In this document: positions 41,952 through 49,995 of the stretch, in pieces | Position numbering within the stretch: the first letter of the stretch is position 1 | Layout: each line of letters begins with the position of its first letter | DNA from: JBQTKD01 sp963703165 | GTDB taxonomy: Bacteria; Actinomycetota; Actinomycetes; Sporichthyales; Sporichthyaceae | Reading direction: 5' to 3' | Assembly (NCBI GenBank): GCA_963703165.1 | Contig: OY969798.1 | Location: 4,588,001 to 4,652,000 of the forward strand | Length of the DNA: 64,000 bases | The notes under the pieces: model-generated | What the model saw: only the letters and a program-made list of their open reading frames with translations | Databases searched by the model: none | What the model was told of the DNA's origin: nothing | Made by a program: the position numbers and the translations under genes

Positions 41952-43208
41952 ATGACCAACATCGGCATCATCGGAGCGGGTGTCTCCGCCCTGCACCTGG
42001 GCTTGCGACTACGGCAGCACGACATCCCGGTCACCATCTACGCCGAGAAGACAGCCGAGGACCTGACCGGCTCGAAGCTGATGAACACCGTCGCGCACCA
42101 CGCCCCGACCCTGGAGCGGGAACGCCAACTCGGGGTGCACCACTGGGACTCCGCCGAGTACGGCTACTTCTGTCATCACCACTACGTCGGTGGGCCGCAC
42201 CCCATGGCGTTCCGCGGAGACTTCCTCCGCGAGTCCAGCGCGATCGACTACCGGCTCTACCTGCCGCGGCTGATGGCGGACTTCGAGGAGCGGGGCGGGC
42301 GGATCGAGATGCGCGGCGGGATCCAGGCCGACGATCTGGACGGGCTCAGCGCACCGCACGACCTACTGGTGGTCGCGGCGGGCAAGGGCTCGCTCGGGGC
42401 GATGTTCCCCAGGCGCGCGGACAAGTCGCCGTACGACCGGCCGCAGCGGCGGCTGTGCGTCGGGCTCTATCGCGGGATCGCGGAGTCCGAGCCCAAGGGC
42501 GTCACGCTGAGCATCTCGCCGGGAAACGGCGAACTGGTCGAGATCCCCATCCTGACCTTCGAGGGCAAGGTCGCCGCCCTGCTCTTCGAGAACATCCCGG
42601 GCGGCGAACTGGAGATGCTCGCGGACCTCGACCAGGACGCCGACCCGCAGACGTTCGAGGCCACGATCCTCGGTGTGCTGGAGAAGCACTACCCGTTGAC
42701 CTTCGAACGGGTGAACCGGGCCGAGTTCGGGCTGACGCGGCCTCAGGACCTCCTGCAGGGCGGGCTGATCCCGCACCTGCGCGCCGATTACGCCCCACTG
42801 GGCAACGGGAAGTTCGCCCTCGCCATGGGCGACGTGCACGCGCTCCACGACCCATTGGTGGGCCAGGGCGCGAACTCCGCGTCACACAGCGCCTGGGCGG
42901 TCGGCGACGTCATCCTGGAGGACATCGGCTTCGACGAACTGTTCTGCCGACGAGTCGTCCGCCGTCGCTCCGAGGTCGTCGAGGCGACCATGGACTGGAC
43001 CAACCTCATGGTCGGCCCCCCGACGCCTCACCTGTTGGCGATGCTGATCGCGATGGCGCAGAACAAGCAGGTCGCCGACGAGTTCACCGCCAACTTCGGG
43101 GCCACGGATCAGCAGTGGACGAACCTCGCGACTCCCGAGCGCACCGCCGCCTATCTGCGCGGCCACGGCATCGACATGGGCGAGCTTCTCGCCGCGGCGG
43201 GGATGTGA
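41952..43208 (+). CDS. styA: Styrene/indole monooxygenase oxygenase component (StyA-like)
   Basis: 418 residues from ATG 41952. It matches StyA along its length: IGIIGAGVSALHLGLRLRQHD (FAD), LMNTVAHHAPTLERE, EYGYFCHHHYVGGPHPM, DLLVVAAGKGSLG, and GDVHALHDPLVGQGANSASHSAW near residue 300, the second FAD motif. StyA uses FADH2 supplied by a separate reductase (StyB) to make the epoxide of styrene, or of indole. No StyB-type gene is adjacent, so the reductase must be elsewhere. First gene of a three-gene unit. Confidence 0.9.
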   Translation: MTNIGIIGAGVSALHLGLRLRQHDIPVTIYAEKTAEDLTGSKLMNTVAHHAPTLERERQLGVHHWDSAEYGYFCHHHYVGGPHPMAFRGDFLRESSAIDYRLYLPRLMADFEERGGRIEMRGGIQADDLDGLSAPHDLLVVAAGKGSLGAMFPRRADKSPYDRPQRRLCVGLYRGIAESEPKGVTLSISPGNGELVEIPILTFEGKVAALLFENIPGGELEMLADLDQDADPQTFEATILGVLEKHYPLTFERVNRAEFGLTRPQDLLQGGLIPHLRADYAPLGNGKFALAMGDVHALHDPLVGQGANSASHSAWAVGDVILEDIGFDELFCRRVVRRRSEVVEATMDWTNLMVGPPTPHLLAMLIAMAQNKQVADEFTANFGATDQQWTNLATPERTAAYLRGHGIDMGELLAAAGM

Positions 43209-43213
43209 GTGCG

Positions 43214-44185
43214 ATGAGTGCCAAGCCGTTCGCCTCCTCTGCCGACCTCACCGCGAAGACCGAGACCCTGGAGACCCTCGCCGACGGCGTCTGGGCGTTG
43301 ACCGCCGAGGGTGACCCGAACGTCGGCGCCATCGAGGGCAAGGACTTCGTCGTCGCCTTCGAGGCCCGGGCCACCCCGGCGGCGGCCCGAGACTGGTTGC
43401 GGCAGCTGCGTGAGCTGACCGACAAGCCCGTCAAGTATCTGATTCTCAGTCACTATCATGCTGTGCGGGTACTCGGGGCCAGCGCGTTCGACGCCGAGGT
43501 GATCGTCGCGCACGAGAACACTCGCAAGCTCATCGCGGAGCGGGGCAAGGAGGACTGGGACTCCGAATACGGCCGGATGCCGCGACTGTTCAAGGAGCCG
43601 GAAGGGATCCCGGGACTCACGTGGCCCGATGTCACGTTCTCCGACAAGGTGACGATCGACCTCGGTGGGGACCGCGGCGAACTGGTGCTGCAGTACTGCG
43701 GCCGTGGGCACACGGCAGGTGACATCGTCGCGTGGTTGCCGCGGCAGCGGATCCTGTTCGCGGGGGACCTCGTCGAGGCACAGGCCGCGCTGTACACCGG
43801 GGACGCCTTCCACACCGACTGGTCCACCGGGACGTTGGACCGGGTCGGCGCCTTCGAGGCCGAGGTCGTCGTCGGGGGCCGCGGCATCGTGCCGCGCGGC
43901 CGCGAGGCGGTGGATGCCGCGATCGCGCAGACCCGGGACTTCCTGCTGGTGATGCGCCGTGAGGTCGGTGCTGCGCACACGGCCGGCGGGACGTTGCGCG
44001 ACGCGTTCGAGGCGACCCACGCGGCCCTGGCGCCGCAGTACAGCCAGTGGCCGATCTTCGAGCACTGCCTGCCCTTCAACGTGCAGCGACTGTGGGACGA
44101 GTTCGACGGCGTCGACTGGCCCCGGATCTGGACCGCGCAGCGGGATCGCGAGGTCTGGGACCAGTTGCAGAGCGACCCGACGTGA
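43214..44185 (+). CDS. Metallo-beta-lactamase-fold protein with altered metal motif
   Basis: 323 residues from ATG 43214 (GTG 43206 is possible and overlaps the styA stop). MBL-fold order is kept: LSHYHAVRVLGASAF near residue 75, CGRGHTAGDIVAWL near 160, LFAGDLVEAQ near 180. The usual metal motif HxHxDH reads HYHAVR, so the Asp and third His are replaced. The second half of the metal site (His in RGHTAGD, Asp in AGDLVE) is kept. It may bind one metal or act differently, for example on a lactone or thioester from the flanking monooxygenases. Confidence 0.75.
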   Translation: MSAKPFASSADLTAKTETLETLADGVWALTAEGDPNVGAIEGKDFVVAFEARATPAAARDWLRQLRELTDKPVKYLILSHYHAVRVLGASAFDAEVIVAHENTRKLIAERGKEDWDSEYGRMPRLFKEPEGIPGLTWPDVTFSDKVTIDLGGDRGELVLQYCGRGHTAGDIVAWLPRQRILFAGDLVEAQAALYTGDAFHTDWSTGTLDRVGAFEAEVVVGGRGIVPRGREAVDAAIAQTRDFLLVMRREVGAAHTAGGTLRDAFEATHAALAPQYSQWPIFEHCLPFNVQRLWDEFDGVDWPRIWTAQRDREVWDQLQSDPT

Positions 44186-45759
44186 CACGAGCCGTTGCCG
44201 TCGTCGGCAACGGGCCGGTCGGGCAGACCACGGCTTTGCTGTTTGCGCGGTGGGGGCTGCGCGTGGTGCTGCTCGATGCGCGGCCGACACGGGATCGGGT
44301 CGGGTCGAAGGCGATCTGCCAGCAGCGGGATGTGCTTGATCTGTGGGATTCCCTCGGCGCGGGCTGTTTGGCGACCGAGGGACTGACGTGGACGACGGCT
44401 CGGACCTTCCATGGCGAGCGGGAGCTGCACCACTGGTCGTTCGTGGACCGTGGATCCTCACCGTTGCCACCGTTCGTGAACATCGGGCAGCACCGGACCG
44501 AACAAGTGCTGGACGAGCTCATTGCCCGTCAGCCCCTGATCGACGTGCGGTGGGGGTGCGAGGTCCTCGGGCTCGAGCAGGACCAGCACGGCGTCCGGTT
44601 GAGCTGCGCGGACGGTTCCGCGGTGGAGGTCGGTCACGCGGTGGTGGCAGCGGGGGCGCACGCCACTTCCTTGCGCGAGGCGTTGGGGGTGAGCTTCCTC
44701 GGCGAGACCTTCGCTGATCGGTTCCTCATCTGCGACATCCGCGTCGACCTTCCGGGGTGGGAGAGCGAGCGGCGGTTCTGGTTCTCCCCGCCGTGGAATC
44801 CGGACCGGCAGGTGCTGATTCATCCGACCCCGGACTCGGTGTTCCGCATCGACTGGCAGGTCCCGCCGGACTACGACCTCGCCGCGGACGAGGCGAGCGG
44901 GGGACTGGACCGTCGGATCCGCATGATCGTGGGGGAGCGGCCCTACGAGGTCGTGTGGCGCAGCGTGTATCGGTTCTCGTCGTTGGTGGTTGATCGCATG
45001 CGGGTCGGGAGGGTGCTGCTGGCCGGCGACGCCGCGCATCTGATGGCACCGTTCGGGGCGCGCGGGCTGAACTCCGGGGTCGCGGACGCGGAGAACGCGG
45101 CCTGGAAGATCGCCGCGGTCGAGCACGGCTGGGCGCCGAAAGAGTTGCTCGCGACCTACGACTTGGAACGTCGCGCCGCTGCCGTCGAGAACCTCGAGAT
45201 CACCGGGGCGACGATGCGCTTCCTCGCGCCGGCGGACGCCGCGCAGTGGGAGGCGCGGCGGTTGGCGCTCGCGGATGCCGATGCGGATCCTGAGGCCGCA
45301 GCGCGCATCGACTCCGGGCGGTTCGCCGAGCCCTACTGGTACGTCGACTCGCCGCTGACCACATCCAGTGTCGACAGGCCGTTCGTGGGGCGACCGCCCA
45401 AGGGGCATGCACCGGCGCCGGGGCCGGGGGTACTGATCCCGGACCTGCCGATCTCCGACCCGCACCGGCCCGAGGTCACCCGGCTGCGGCAGCTCGTCCG
45501 TGACGGGGTGCTGGTGTTGGTGAGCGGGGGCTTCGATGTGCCTGCGCTGGGGGTCGCTGTGAAGGATGCGGTCGCGGCACCGACCCGGACGCTCGCATTC
45601 ACCGATCTCGTCGGTGGCAGCGATCTGGTCGCCATGGTGGCCGCAGGGCCGGACGAGGCGTGGGTGGTCCGGCCGGACGGGCACATCGCCGCCGTCGTGC
45701 GCGTGGGTGATGGCAGCGAGGCCGTGGTTGCGGCGGTCCGGCGGGCATGGGGGTTCTGA
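44182..45759 (+). CDS. FAD-dependent aromatic hydroxylase (MhpA/PheA-TfdB family)
   Basis: 525 residues from GTG 44182, overlapping the previous stop as GTGA. FAD motif VAVVGNGPVGQTTALLFARWG at the start, VVAAGAHATSLREALG near 150, and the second FAD motif VGRVLLAGDAAHLMAPFGARGLNSGVADAENAAWKI near 275. The C-terminal part is a thioredoxin-like domain as in MhpA-type enzymes. It should hydroxylate a phenolic acid or related ring with NAD(P)H and O2. Together with the StyA-like enzyme it suggests stepwise oxidation of a vinyl- or indole-type aromatic. Confidence 0.88.
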   Translation: MTRAVAVVGNGPVGQTTALLFARWGLRVVLLDARPTRDRVGSKAICQQRDVLDLWDSLGAGCLATEGLTWTTARTFHGERELHHWSFVDRGSSPLPPFVNIGQHRTEQVLDELIARQPLIDVRWGCEVLGLEQDQHGVRLSCADGSAVEVGHAVVAAGAHATSLREALGVSFLGETFADRFLICDIRVDLPGWESERRFWFSPPWNPDRQVLIHPTPDSVFRIDWQVPPDYDLAADEASGGLDRRIRMIVGERPYEVVWRSVYRFSSLVVDRMRVGRVLLAGDAAHLMAPFGARGLNSGVADAENAAWKIAAVEHGWAPKELLATYDLERRAAAVENLEITGATMRFLAPADAAQWEARRLALADADADPEAAARIDSGRFAEPYWYVDSPLTTSSVDRPFVGRPPKGHAPAPGPGVLIPDLPISDPHRPEVTRLRQLVRDGVLVLVSGGFDVPALGVAVKDAVAAPTRTLAFTDLVGGSDLVAMVAAGPDEAWVVRPDGHIAAVVRVGDGSEAVVAAVRRAWGF

Positions 45760-45769
45760 CACGCGCCGA

Positions 45770-45801
45770 AGGCCGGCCCGGGAGGTGTCCCGGACCGGCC
45801 T
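45770..45801. terminator. Strong bidirectional hairpin terminator
   Basis: AGGCCGGCCCGGGA (45770-45783) pairs with TCCCGGACCGGCCT (45788-45801), one mismatch in 14, loop GGTG. It lies between the convergent ends of the hydroxylase and the secreted repeat protein. Confidence 0.75.
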
Positions 45802-45819
45802 GAGGCGTGCTGGTTGCTA

Positions 45820-46983
45820 CTACGAGGAAGCGATGACGCCACGAGCCTCGAAGTCGTAGGTGGTGCCACCGATCTGCAGGGCGTCGACCGCACCGTGGAA
45901 CTGGGAGTCACGGCCCTTGCTGATCGCGACGCTGTAGATCGTGGCGTCCGGCACCGCGGCGAGAGCCTGGACCAGGGTGCAGCTGTTGGCCGCGCCGCAG
46001 TTGGTGTCGGTGCCGGTGCCGCCGGTGAAGTACCAGTACCCGTCGGTGGACGCGAACTGGGTCCACGCGTTGCTCGTCGCGGCCTTGGTCGGGACGAAGT
46101 TCAGGGTGCTGTAGGTGCGGCCGGGCAGGTTCGGGTCGACCTCGATGGCGATGTTCGGCAGGTTGCCGGCGCTGATCGCGTTGTTCTCGCCGGTCTGGTA
46201 GACCGAGAAGCTCGGCGAGCCGATGGAGGACAGGGCGTCACCGGCGAAGTCGACCTCGTTACCGAAGGCGGCCTTGTCCGCGGAGGTGCCCACGTTGATC
46301 TCGAGGCTTCCCTTGCCGGACGGCACGTCGGCCAGCGGGCCGGGGCCCTGACGCAGCTGCGAGGTGGCCGAGCCGATGACGTTGCGCAGGACGCTGCCCC
46401 AGTTGGAGTCCACGGCGGCGGAGGCCTCGAGGGCGTCGACACGGGAGTCCAGCGCGGCCAGGTCGGCGTTCACCGCGGCGAGGCCTGCAACCAGATCCTC
46501 GATCGTGCCCTCGGCGGCCTTGATGCGCAGGCGCAGGTTCTCGAGCGCGGTGTCGATCTGGGTGTCCTTGAGCTCGAGCGCGGCGATGTCGGCGGCCGTC
46601 GCGGTGTCAGCGGCCTGCAGGTCCTCGATGTTGCCGAACGCCTCGTCGAACGCCATGCCGACCAGCTCGGCGAAGCCCTCGAGGCCCTCGTTGAGCTCGT
46701 CACGGGCGTCGTCGGACAGGTCCTTGAGCTCGAGCGAGCCGTTGCGGACCTCGGTGCCGCGGACGGTGCCGTTCTCGATGTCGCGCCAGGTGACCGAGTT
46801 GGTCTTGATGTCGGCGCCGGAGACGGTGCCGTTCTTGATGTCCGCGCCGGAGAGCGAGTTGTTCTTGACGTCCTTGCCGGTGATGAAACCGTCGGCGGCG
46901 GCGGTGCCACCGAGACCCAGGGCCACGACGCCGACGGCGACGGCGGCGATGACGGTCGGACGGCGCAGGTTGTTGAGCTTCAT
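45820..46983 (-). CDS. Secreted protein with DIKNG-type repeats and coiled coil
   Basis: 387 residues from ATG 46983. Signal peptide (AAVAVGVVALGLGGTAAA), then about six short repeats of the form G-x-D/E-I/V-K/R-N-G-S/T-V/L between residues 35 and 75 (GADIKNGTVSGADI, WRDIENGTV, TEVRNGSL). A predicted coiled-coil stretch to about 200 (TALENLRLRIKAAEGTIEDL, LAALDSRVDALEAS) follows, then a C-terminal beta-rich domain (NLPGRTYSTLNFVP, GYWYFTGGTG) with two Cys. Repeats like these are common in exported actinobacterial proteins and form stacked turns. No enzymatic role is seen. Of the 196-bp gap upstream nothing else can be said. Confidence 0.75.
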   Translation of the reverse strand: MKLNNLRRPTVIAAVAVGVVALGLGGTAAADGFITGKDVKNNSLSGADIKNGTVSGADIKTNSVTWRDIENGTVRGTEVRNGSLELKDLSDDARDELNEGLEGFAELVGMAFDEAFGNIEDLQAADTATAADIAALELKDTQIDTALENLRLRIKAAEGTIEDLVAGLAAVNADLAALDSRVDALEASAAVDSNWGSVLRNVIGSATSQLRQGPGPLADVPSGKGSLEINVGTSADKAAFGNEVDFAGDALSSIGSPSFSVYQTGENNAISAGNLPNIAIEVDPNLPGRTYSTLNFVPTKAATSNAWTQFASTDGYWYFTGGTGTDTNCGAANSCTLVQALAAVPDATIYSVAISKGRDSQFHGAVDALQIGGTTYDFEARGVIASS

Positions 46984-47179
46984 TTCGTGTATCCCCCGTG
47001 TGAGTGTCTCTGTGCGCCGTTCCCAACCGGTCGGCGTTGAAGACAACTCTGCGGTGGATCACGAAGATCTACATCGGACGTGCGGCCCGTCCTGAATCAT
47101 GTGAATGATGAGTCGCCATCCACCTTTCGGGTGAGATCGGATGAACGCCACCAGAAAGGAACCTGAGCGCCAGACCGGC

Positions 47180-48055
47180 TCAACGCTCCCAAACGAGCGG
47201 GAAGAGGTCACTGTCGATGCGCTCGCCAGGCGTGAGGTCGGGCAGGTCGACGTGGCCCATGAGCTCGATGTTGCTCCAGGCGTCACCGGGGTGCGGCGCC
47301 CAGCGCACGTCGTCGCCGGTGTAGACGAGCGTCGTCGCCCGGCGGGCCGTGCGCGCCACGTTGGCGGGGCTGCCGTGCACGGCACGGGGGTGGTGCAGGA
47401 TCACGTCGCCCGGCTCGCACTCGCCGATCAGCCACTCGTGGCGGTGGTACTCGGCGCCGAAGTCGGGGATGGCTTCGAAGCCCGCGTTGTCGTACACGGA
47501 GGCGACCGGGTTGGACTCCTTGAAGCTGCGCGCCCGGTAGATCGGCCCACGGTGCGAGCCCTTGAGGTAGTGCACGGCGCCGTTGCCGGTGTTCACCACG
47601 TCGAGCGGGATCCACAACCGGAGAACCTGATCACCCGTCACGGAGGTGTAGGGCTGATCCTGGTGAAACGGCGTCACCTTCTTCGAACCGACCTCGCGGG
47701 CGAAGATCTGGTCGAAATACAGGTTGAGCCGCTTGGTCGGGGCGAGCACCTGGCGGGCGATCTCCACGCCGGGGCCGGACAGGGCCCACGCCCGGTGCAC
47801 CGGGTCGAGGCGCCAGGCATAGGTCAAGGTGAAGAAGCGAGGGCCGTCGCCGCCCGCGAAGTCCATCGAGGGCACGCTCTCGGCCTGCATCAGGCGATCG
47901 GTCGCGGCGCGCAGCGCCTCGATCCAGGACATGGGCAGGATTCGGCGCAGGACGGTCGCGCCGTCCCGCCGGTAGTCGGCGATCTCGCCCGGCCCGACAT
48001 TGCGAAGCGGCCCCTCGGTCGGGGCTACCTGTATCGCTCCGGTCATCACACCCAT
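47180..48055 (-). CDS. Phytanoyl-CoA dioxygenase-family Fe(II)/2-oxoglutarate oxygenase
   Basis: 291 residues from ATG 48055 with GAAAGGA upstream. Metal ligands are visible: HxD in TPFHQDQPYTSVTG near residue 135, and the distal His in HHPRAVHGSPAN near 225, followed by an Arg (RTARRATTLVY) placed to bind 2-oxoglutarate. PhyH-type enzymes hydroxylate acyl-CoAs, osmolytes or natural products. It follows the coenzyme M genes on the same strand but is cut off by a very strong hairpin, so it may be a separate unit. Confidence 0.85.
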   Translation of the reverse strand: MGVMTGAIQVAPTEGPLRNVGPGEIADYRRDGATVLRRILPMSWIEALRAATDRLMQAESVPSMDFAGGDGPRFFTLTYAWRLDPVHRAWALSGPGVEIARQVLAPTKRLNLYFDQIFAREVGSKKVTPFHQDQPYTSVTGDQVLRLWIPLDVVNTGNGAVHYLKGSHRGPIYRARSFKESNPVASVYDNAGFEAIPDFGAEYHRHEWLIGECEPGDVILHHPRAVHGSPANVARTARRATTLVYTGDDVRWAPHPGDAWSNIELMGHVDLPDLTPGERIDSDLFPLVWER

Positions 48056-48073
48056 AGGTCCTTTCAATCACCT

Positions 48074-48121
48074 GCGACGTCCGACGAACACCGTCCTACG
48101 GGTCAGTTCGTCGGACGTCGC
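48074..48121. terminator. Perfect 16-bp stem hairpin after the coenzyme M operon
   Basis: GCGACGTCCGACGAAC (48074-48089) and GTTCGTCGGACGTCGC (48106-48121) are exact reverse complements with a 16-base loop. It starts 13 bases past the epoxyalkane:CoM transferase stop. There is no T run. It could terminate the operon, protect the mRNA end, or insulate the oxygenase gene that follows 18 bases later. Confidence 0.7.
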
Positions 48122-48134
48122 TTGCGCAGTGAGG

Positions 48135-49238
48135 CTATTTCGTCAGCTCGGCACGGACGATCGCAGCGCCGTCGGCCAGGGCACGGAGCTTGTTCTGCGC
48201 GATCATGCGCGGCAGGTTGATCAGCCCACAGTCGGTGCCCAACCCGAGCCGTTCGGCCGGAACGAACTCCATGACCGAGCGGATGCGGTCCGCGACCTCG
48301 TCGGCGGTCTCCGTGATCGTGCTCTTCACGTCGATGACGCCGGCCACGAACGGCTTGTCCCAGTTGGCGTCGGCCAGCGGCTTGAGGTCGTCGGGTCCGG
48401 TGCGGCCGACCTCGTAGTTCAACGCGGTCACGTTCAGTTGGGTCACCTGCGGGAAGACGGCCTGGGCGCGGTGGGTGCCTGCGTTGCGGTCGCGGCTGCC
48501 GAGCACCGAGGCGTTCCAGACGTCCTTCTCCGTGTCATCGGGCGCGTAGCCGGGCGTGCCCGAGTAGTTGCCCCAGCAGGTGTGCACCCAGACGTCGCAG
48601 CTGACGCCCTCGACCGCGGTGTTGAAGGCGTCGACCTCCCAGTCGCCCATCCCGTAGGGCCAGACGAACTCGTCCATCTGGATGATGTCGCAGCCGTTGT
48701 CGGCCAACTGCTTGAAGTCCTCGTTGAGGGCCCTGCCGATGGCCTGGGAGAGCTTCTTGATGTCGCCGTAGTGCGTATCGGTCGCGGCGGCTGCCAACAC
48801 GCCCACGCCGCAGTAGGAGACCTTCACCGGCTTCTTGGTCGCCTTGCGCACGGCGCGCAGCGTGGCGAGGTGGAACGGGTGCTCCCGTTTGACGTCGCCG
48901 ACGCAGGTGGGGGAGTAGAGCGTCGAATAGATCGGCAGCGGGATGGGCGGGCCGGACATCTTGAAGCCGGTCATCCGCTCGTAGTAGTGGTACACGAAGC
49001 CGGCGTAGGCGCTGTCGCCGCCGAAGACCTTGCCGTCGGAGATGATGTCGATCCCCGACATCTCCTGGTCGTGCACGATCGCCAGCACCGCGTCCTCGAG
49101 CGCCTCACGGCTGATCGTGTCGTAGATGAACTCGCCCTTGGGGAAGGTCGCGAACGCCTGCCCGTCGTACCACCGCGGATTCGGGTAGTTGCCGACCATC
49201 GAGGTGGGCAGAAGGATGTCTTGATTTCCGACTCGCAT
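48135..49238 (-). CDS. xecA: Epoxyalkane:coenzyme M transferase
   Basis: 367 residues from ATG 49238 with GAGGAG upstream. It has the methionine-synthase (MetE)-like fold with the zinc site of the CoM transferase branch: His219-x-Cys221 in VWVHTCWGN and Cys337 in GLGTDCGLINL. FGGDSAYAGFVYHYYERMTGF and CDIIQMDEFVWPYGMGDWEV are the supporting blocks. It opens epoxypropane or epoxyethane with coenzyme M to give a 2-hydroxyalkyl-CoM. It is the third downstream gene of the monooxygenase operon, after 2-KPCC and the SDR. Homologous MetE-like proteins of unknown role exist, but the neighbours leave little doubt. Confidence 0.9.
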   Translation of the reverse strand: MRVGNQDILLPTSMVGNYPNPRWYDGQAFATFPKGEFIYDTISREALEDAVLAIVHDQEMSGIDIISDGKVFGGDSAYAGFVYHYYERMTGFKMSGPPIPLPIYSTLYSPTCVGDVKREHPFHLATLRAVRKATKKPVKVSYCGVGVLAAAATDTHYGDIKKLSQAIGRALNEDFKQLADNGCDIIQMDEFVWPYGMGDWEVDAFNTAVEGVSCDVWVHTCWGNYSGTPGYAPDDTEKDVWNASVLGSRDRNAGTHRAQAVFPQVTQLNVTALNYEVGRTGPDDLKPLADANWDKPFVAGVIDVKSTITETADEVADRIRSVMEFVPAERLGLGTDCGLINLPRMIAQNKLRALADGAAIVRAELTK

Positions 49239-49260
49239 GGGGCCAGCTCCTCTGGATCGA

Positions 49261-49995
49261 TCAGATCGATGTCCATCCACCGTCGAGCACGACGGCGGAT
49301 CCGTTCATGTACGAAAGCCTGCCGGTGGCCAGCAGGGTGATTGCCTCGGCGATGTCGTCGGGAGCGGCGACTCGACCGAGCGGAACCTTCGTCTCGATTG
49401 CCTCCCGTAGTTCCGGAACGTCCAACCGCCAGGCGGTCATCGGGGTGTGCACCATCCCGGGGCAGATGGCATTGGACCGGATGCCGGACGGTCCGTAGTC
49501 AACCGCCAGCGACTTCGCGAACATCAGGGCGGCACCCTTCGAGGTCGTGTACGCGCAGCGTCCAGGGAAGGCCACCATCCCTGCCACGGACGCGACAGTG
49601 ATGACGTGACCGGACCTGCGCTCGAGCATGCCGGGAAGCACGGCGCGTGCACAGAGGTACGGGCCGCGAACATTGACCGCGTGCACCCTGTCCCACTCCT
49701 CGATCGGGGTGGTGTGACAGGGCCCGGCCGCCGGGGAGCCGGTGATCCCCGCGTTCGCGACGAGCACGTCGACCCGGCCGAACTCGCGGAGGACGGCCTC
49801 GAAGGCGCCGCCGACGCTCGCTGCGTCGGCGACATCGACCTGAGCGGAGAATGCGGCGGAGCCGGCGACCTGCTTCGCCGCGTCGGCGTCCAGGTCGAGC
49901 ACAGCGACCTGGAGACCGTCGGCGATCAGGCGCGCGCATGCGGCTGCCCCGATGCCGGAGCCGCCACCTGTGACCACCGCGACCGCGGCACTCAC
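49261..49995 (-). CDS. xecD: 2-(R)-hydroxypropyl-CoM dehydrogenase (short-chain dehydrogenase)
   Basis: 244 residues from GTG 49995, overlapping the 2-KPCC stop as GTGA. NAD motif TGGGSGIG, NAG at 81-83, catalytic Ser136-Tyr149-Lys153. It carries the two Arg that bind the sulfonate of coenzyme M in the R-specific Xanthobacter enzyme (its Arg152 and Arg196): here Arg146 in AFPGRCAYT and Arg190 in PMTAWRLDVPEL. NAGITGSPAAGPCHTTPIEE also follows that enzyme. It oxidises 2-hydroxypropyl-CoM to 2-ketopropyl-CoM. No second SDR for the S isomer is present. Confidence 0.87.
   Translation of the reverse strand: MSAAVAVVTGGGSGIGAAACARLIADGLQVAVLDLDADAAKQVAGSAAFSAQVDVADAASVGGAFEAVLREFGRVDVLVANAGITGSPAAGPCHTTPIEEWDRVHAVNVRGPYLCARAVLPGMLERRSGHVITVASVAGMVAFPGRCAYTTSKGAALMFAKSLAVDYGPSGIRSNAICPGMVHTPMTAWRLDVPELREAIETKVPLGRVAAPDDIAEAITLLATGRLSYMNGSAVVLDGGWTSI

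Noticed and set aside
48135..49238. Cobalamin-independent methionine synthase (MetE)
   Set aside because: The length is half that of MetE, and the neighbours (2-KPCC, R-type SDR, alkene monooxygenase) fit the CoM transferase branch of the same fold.
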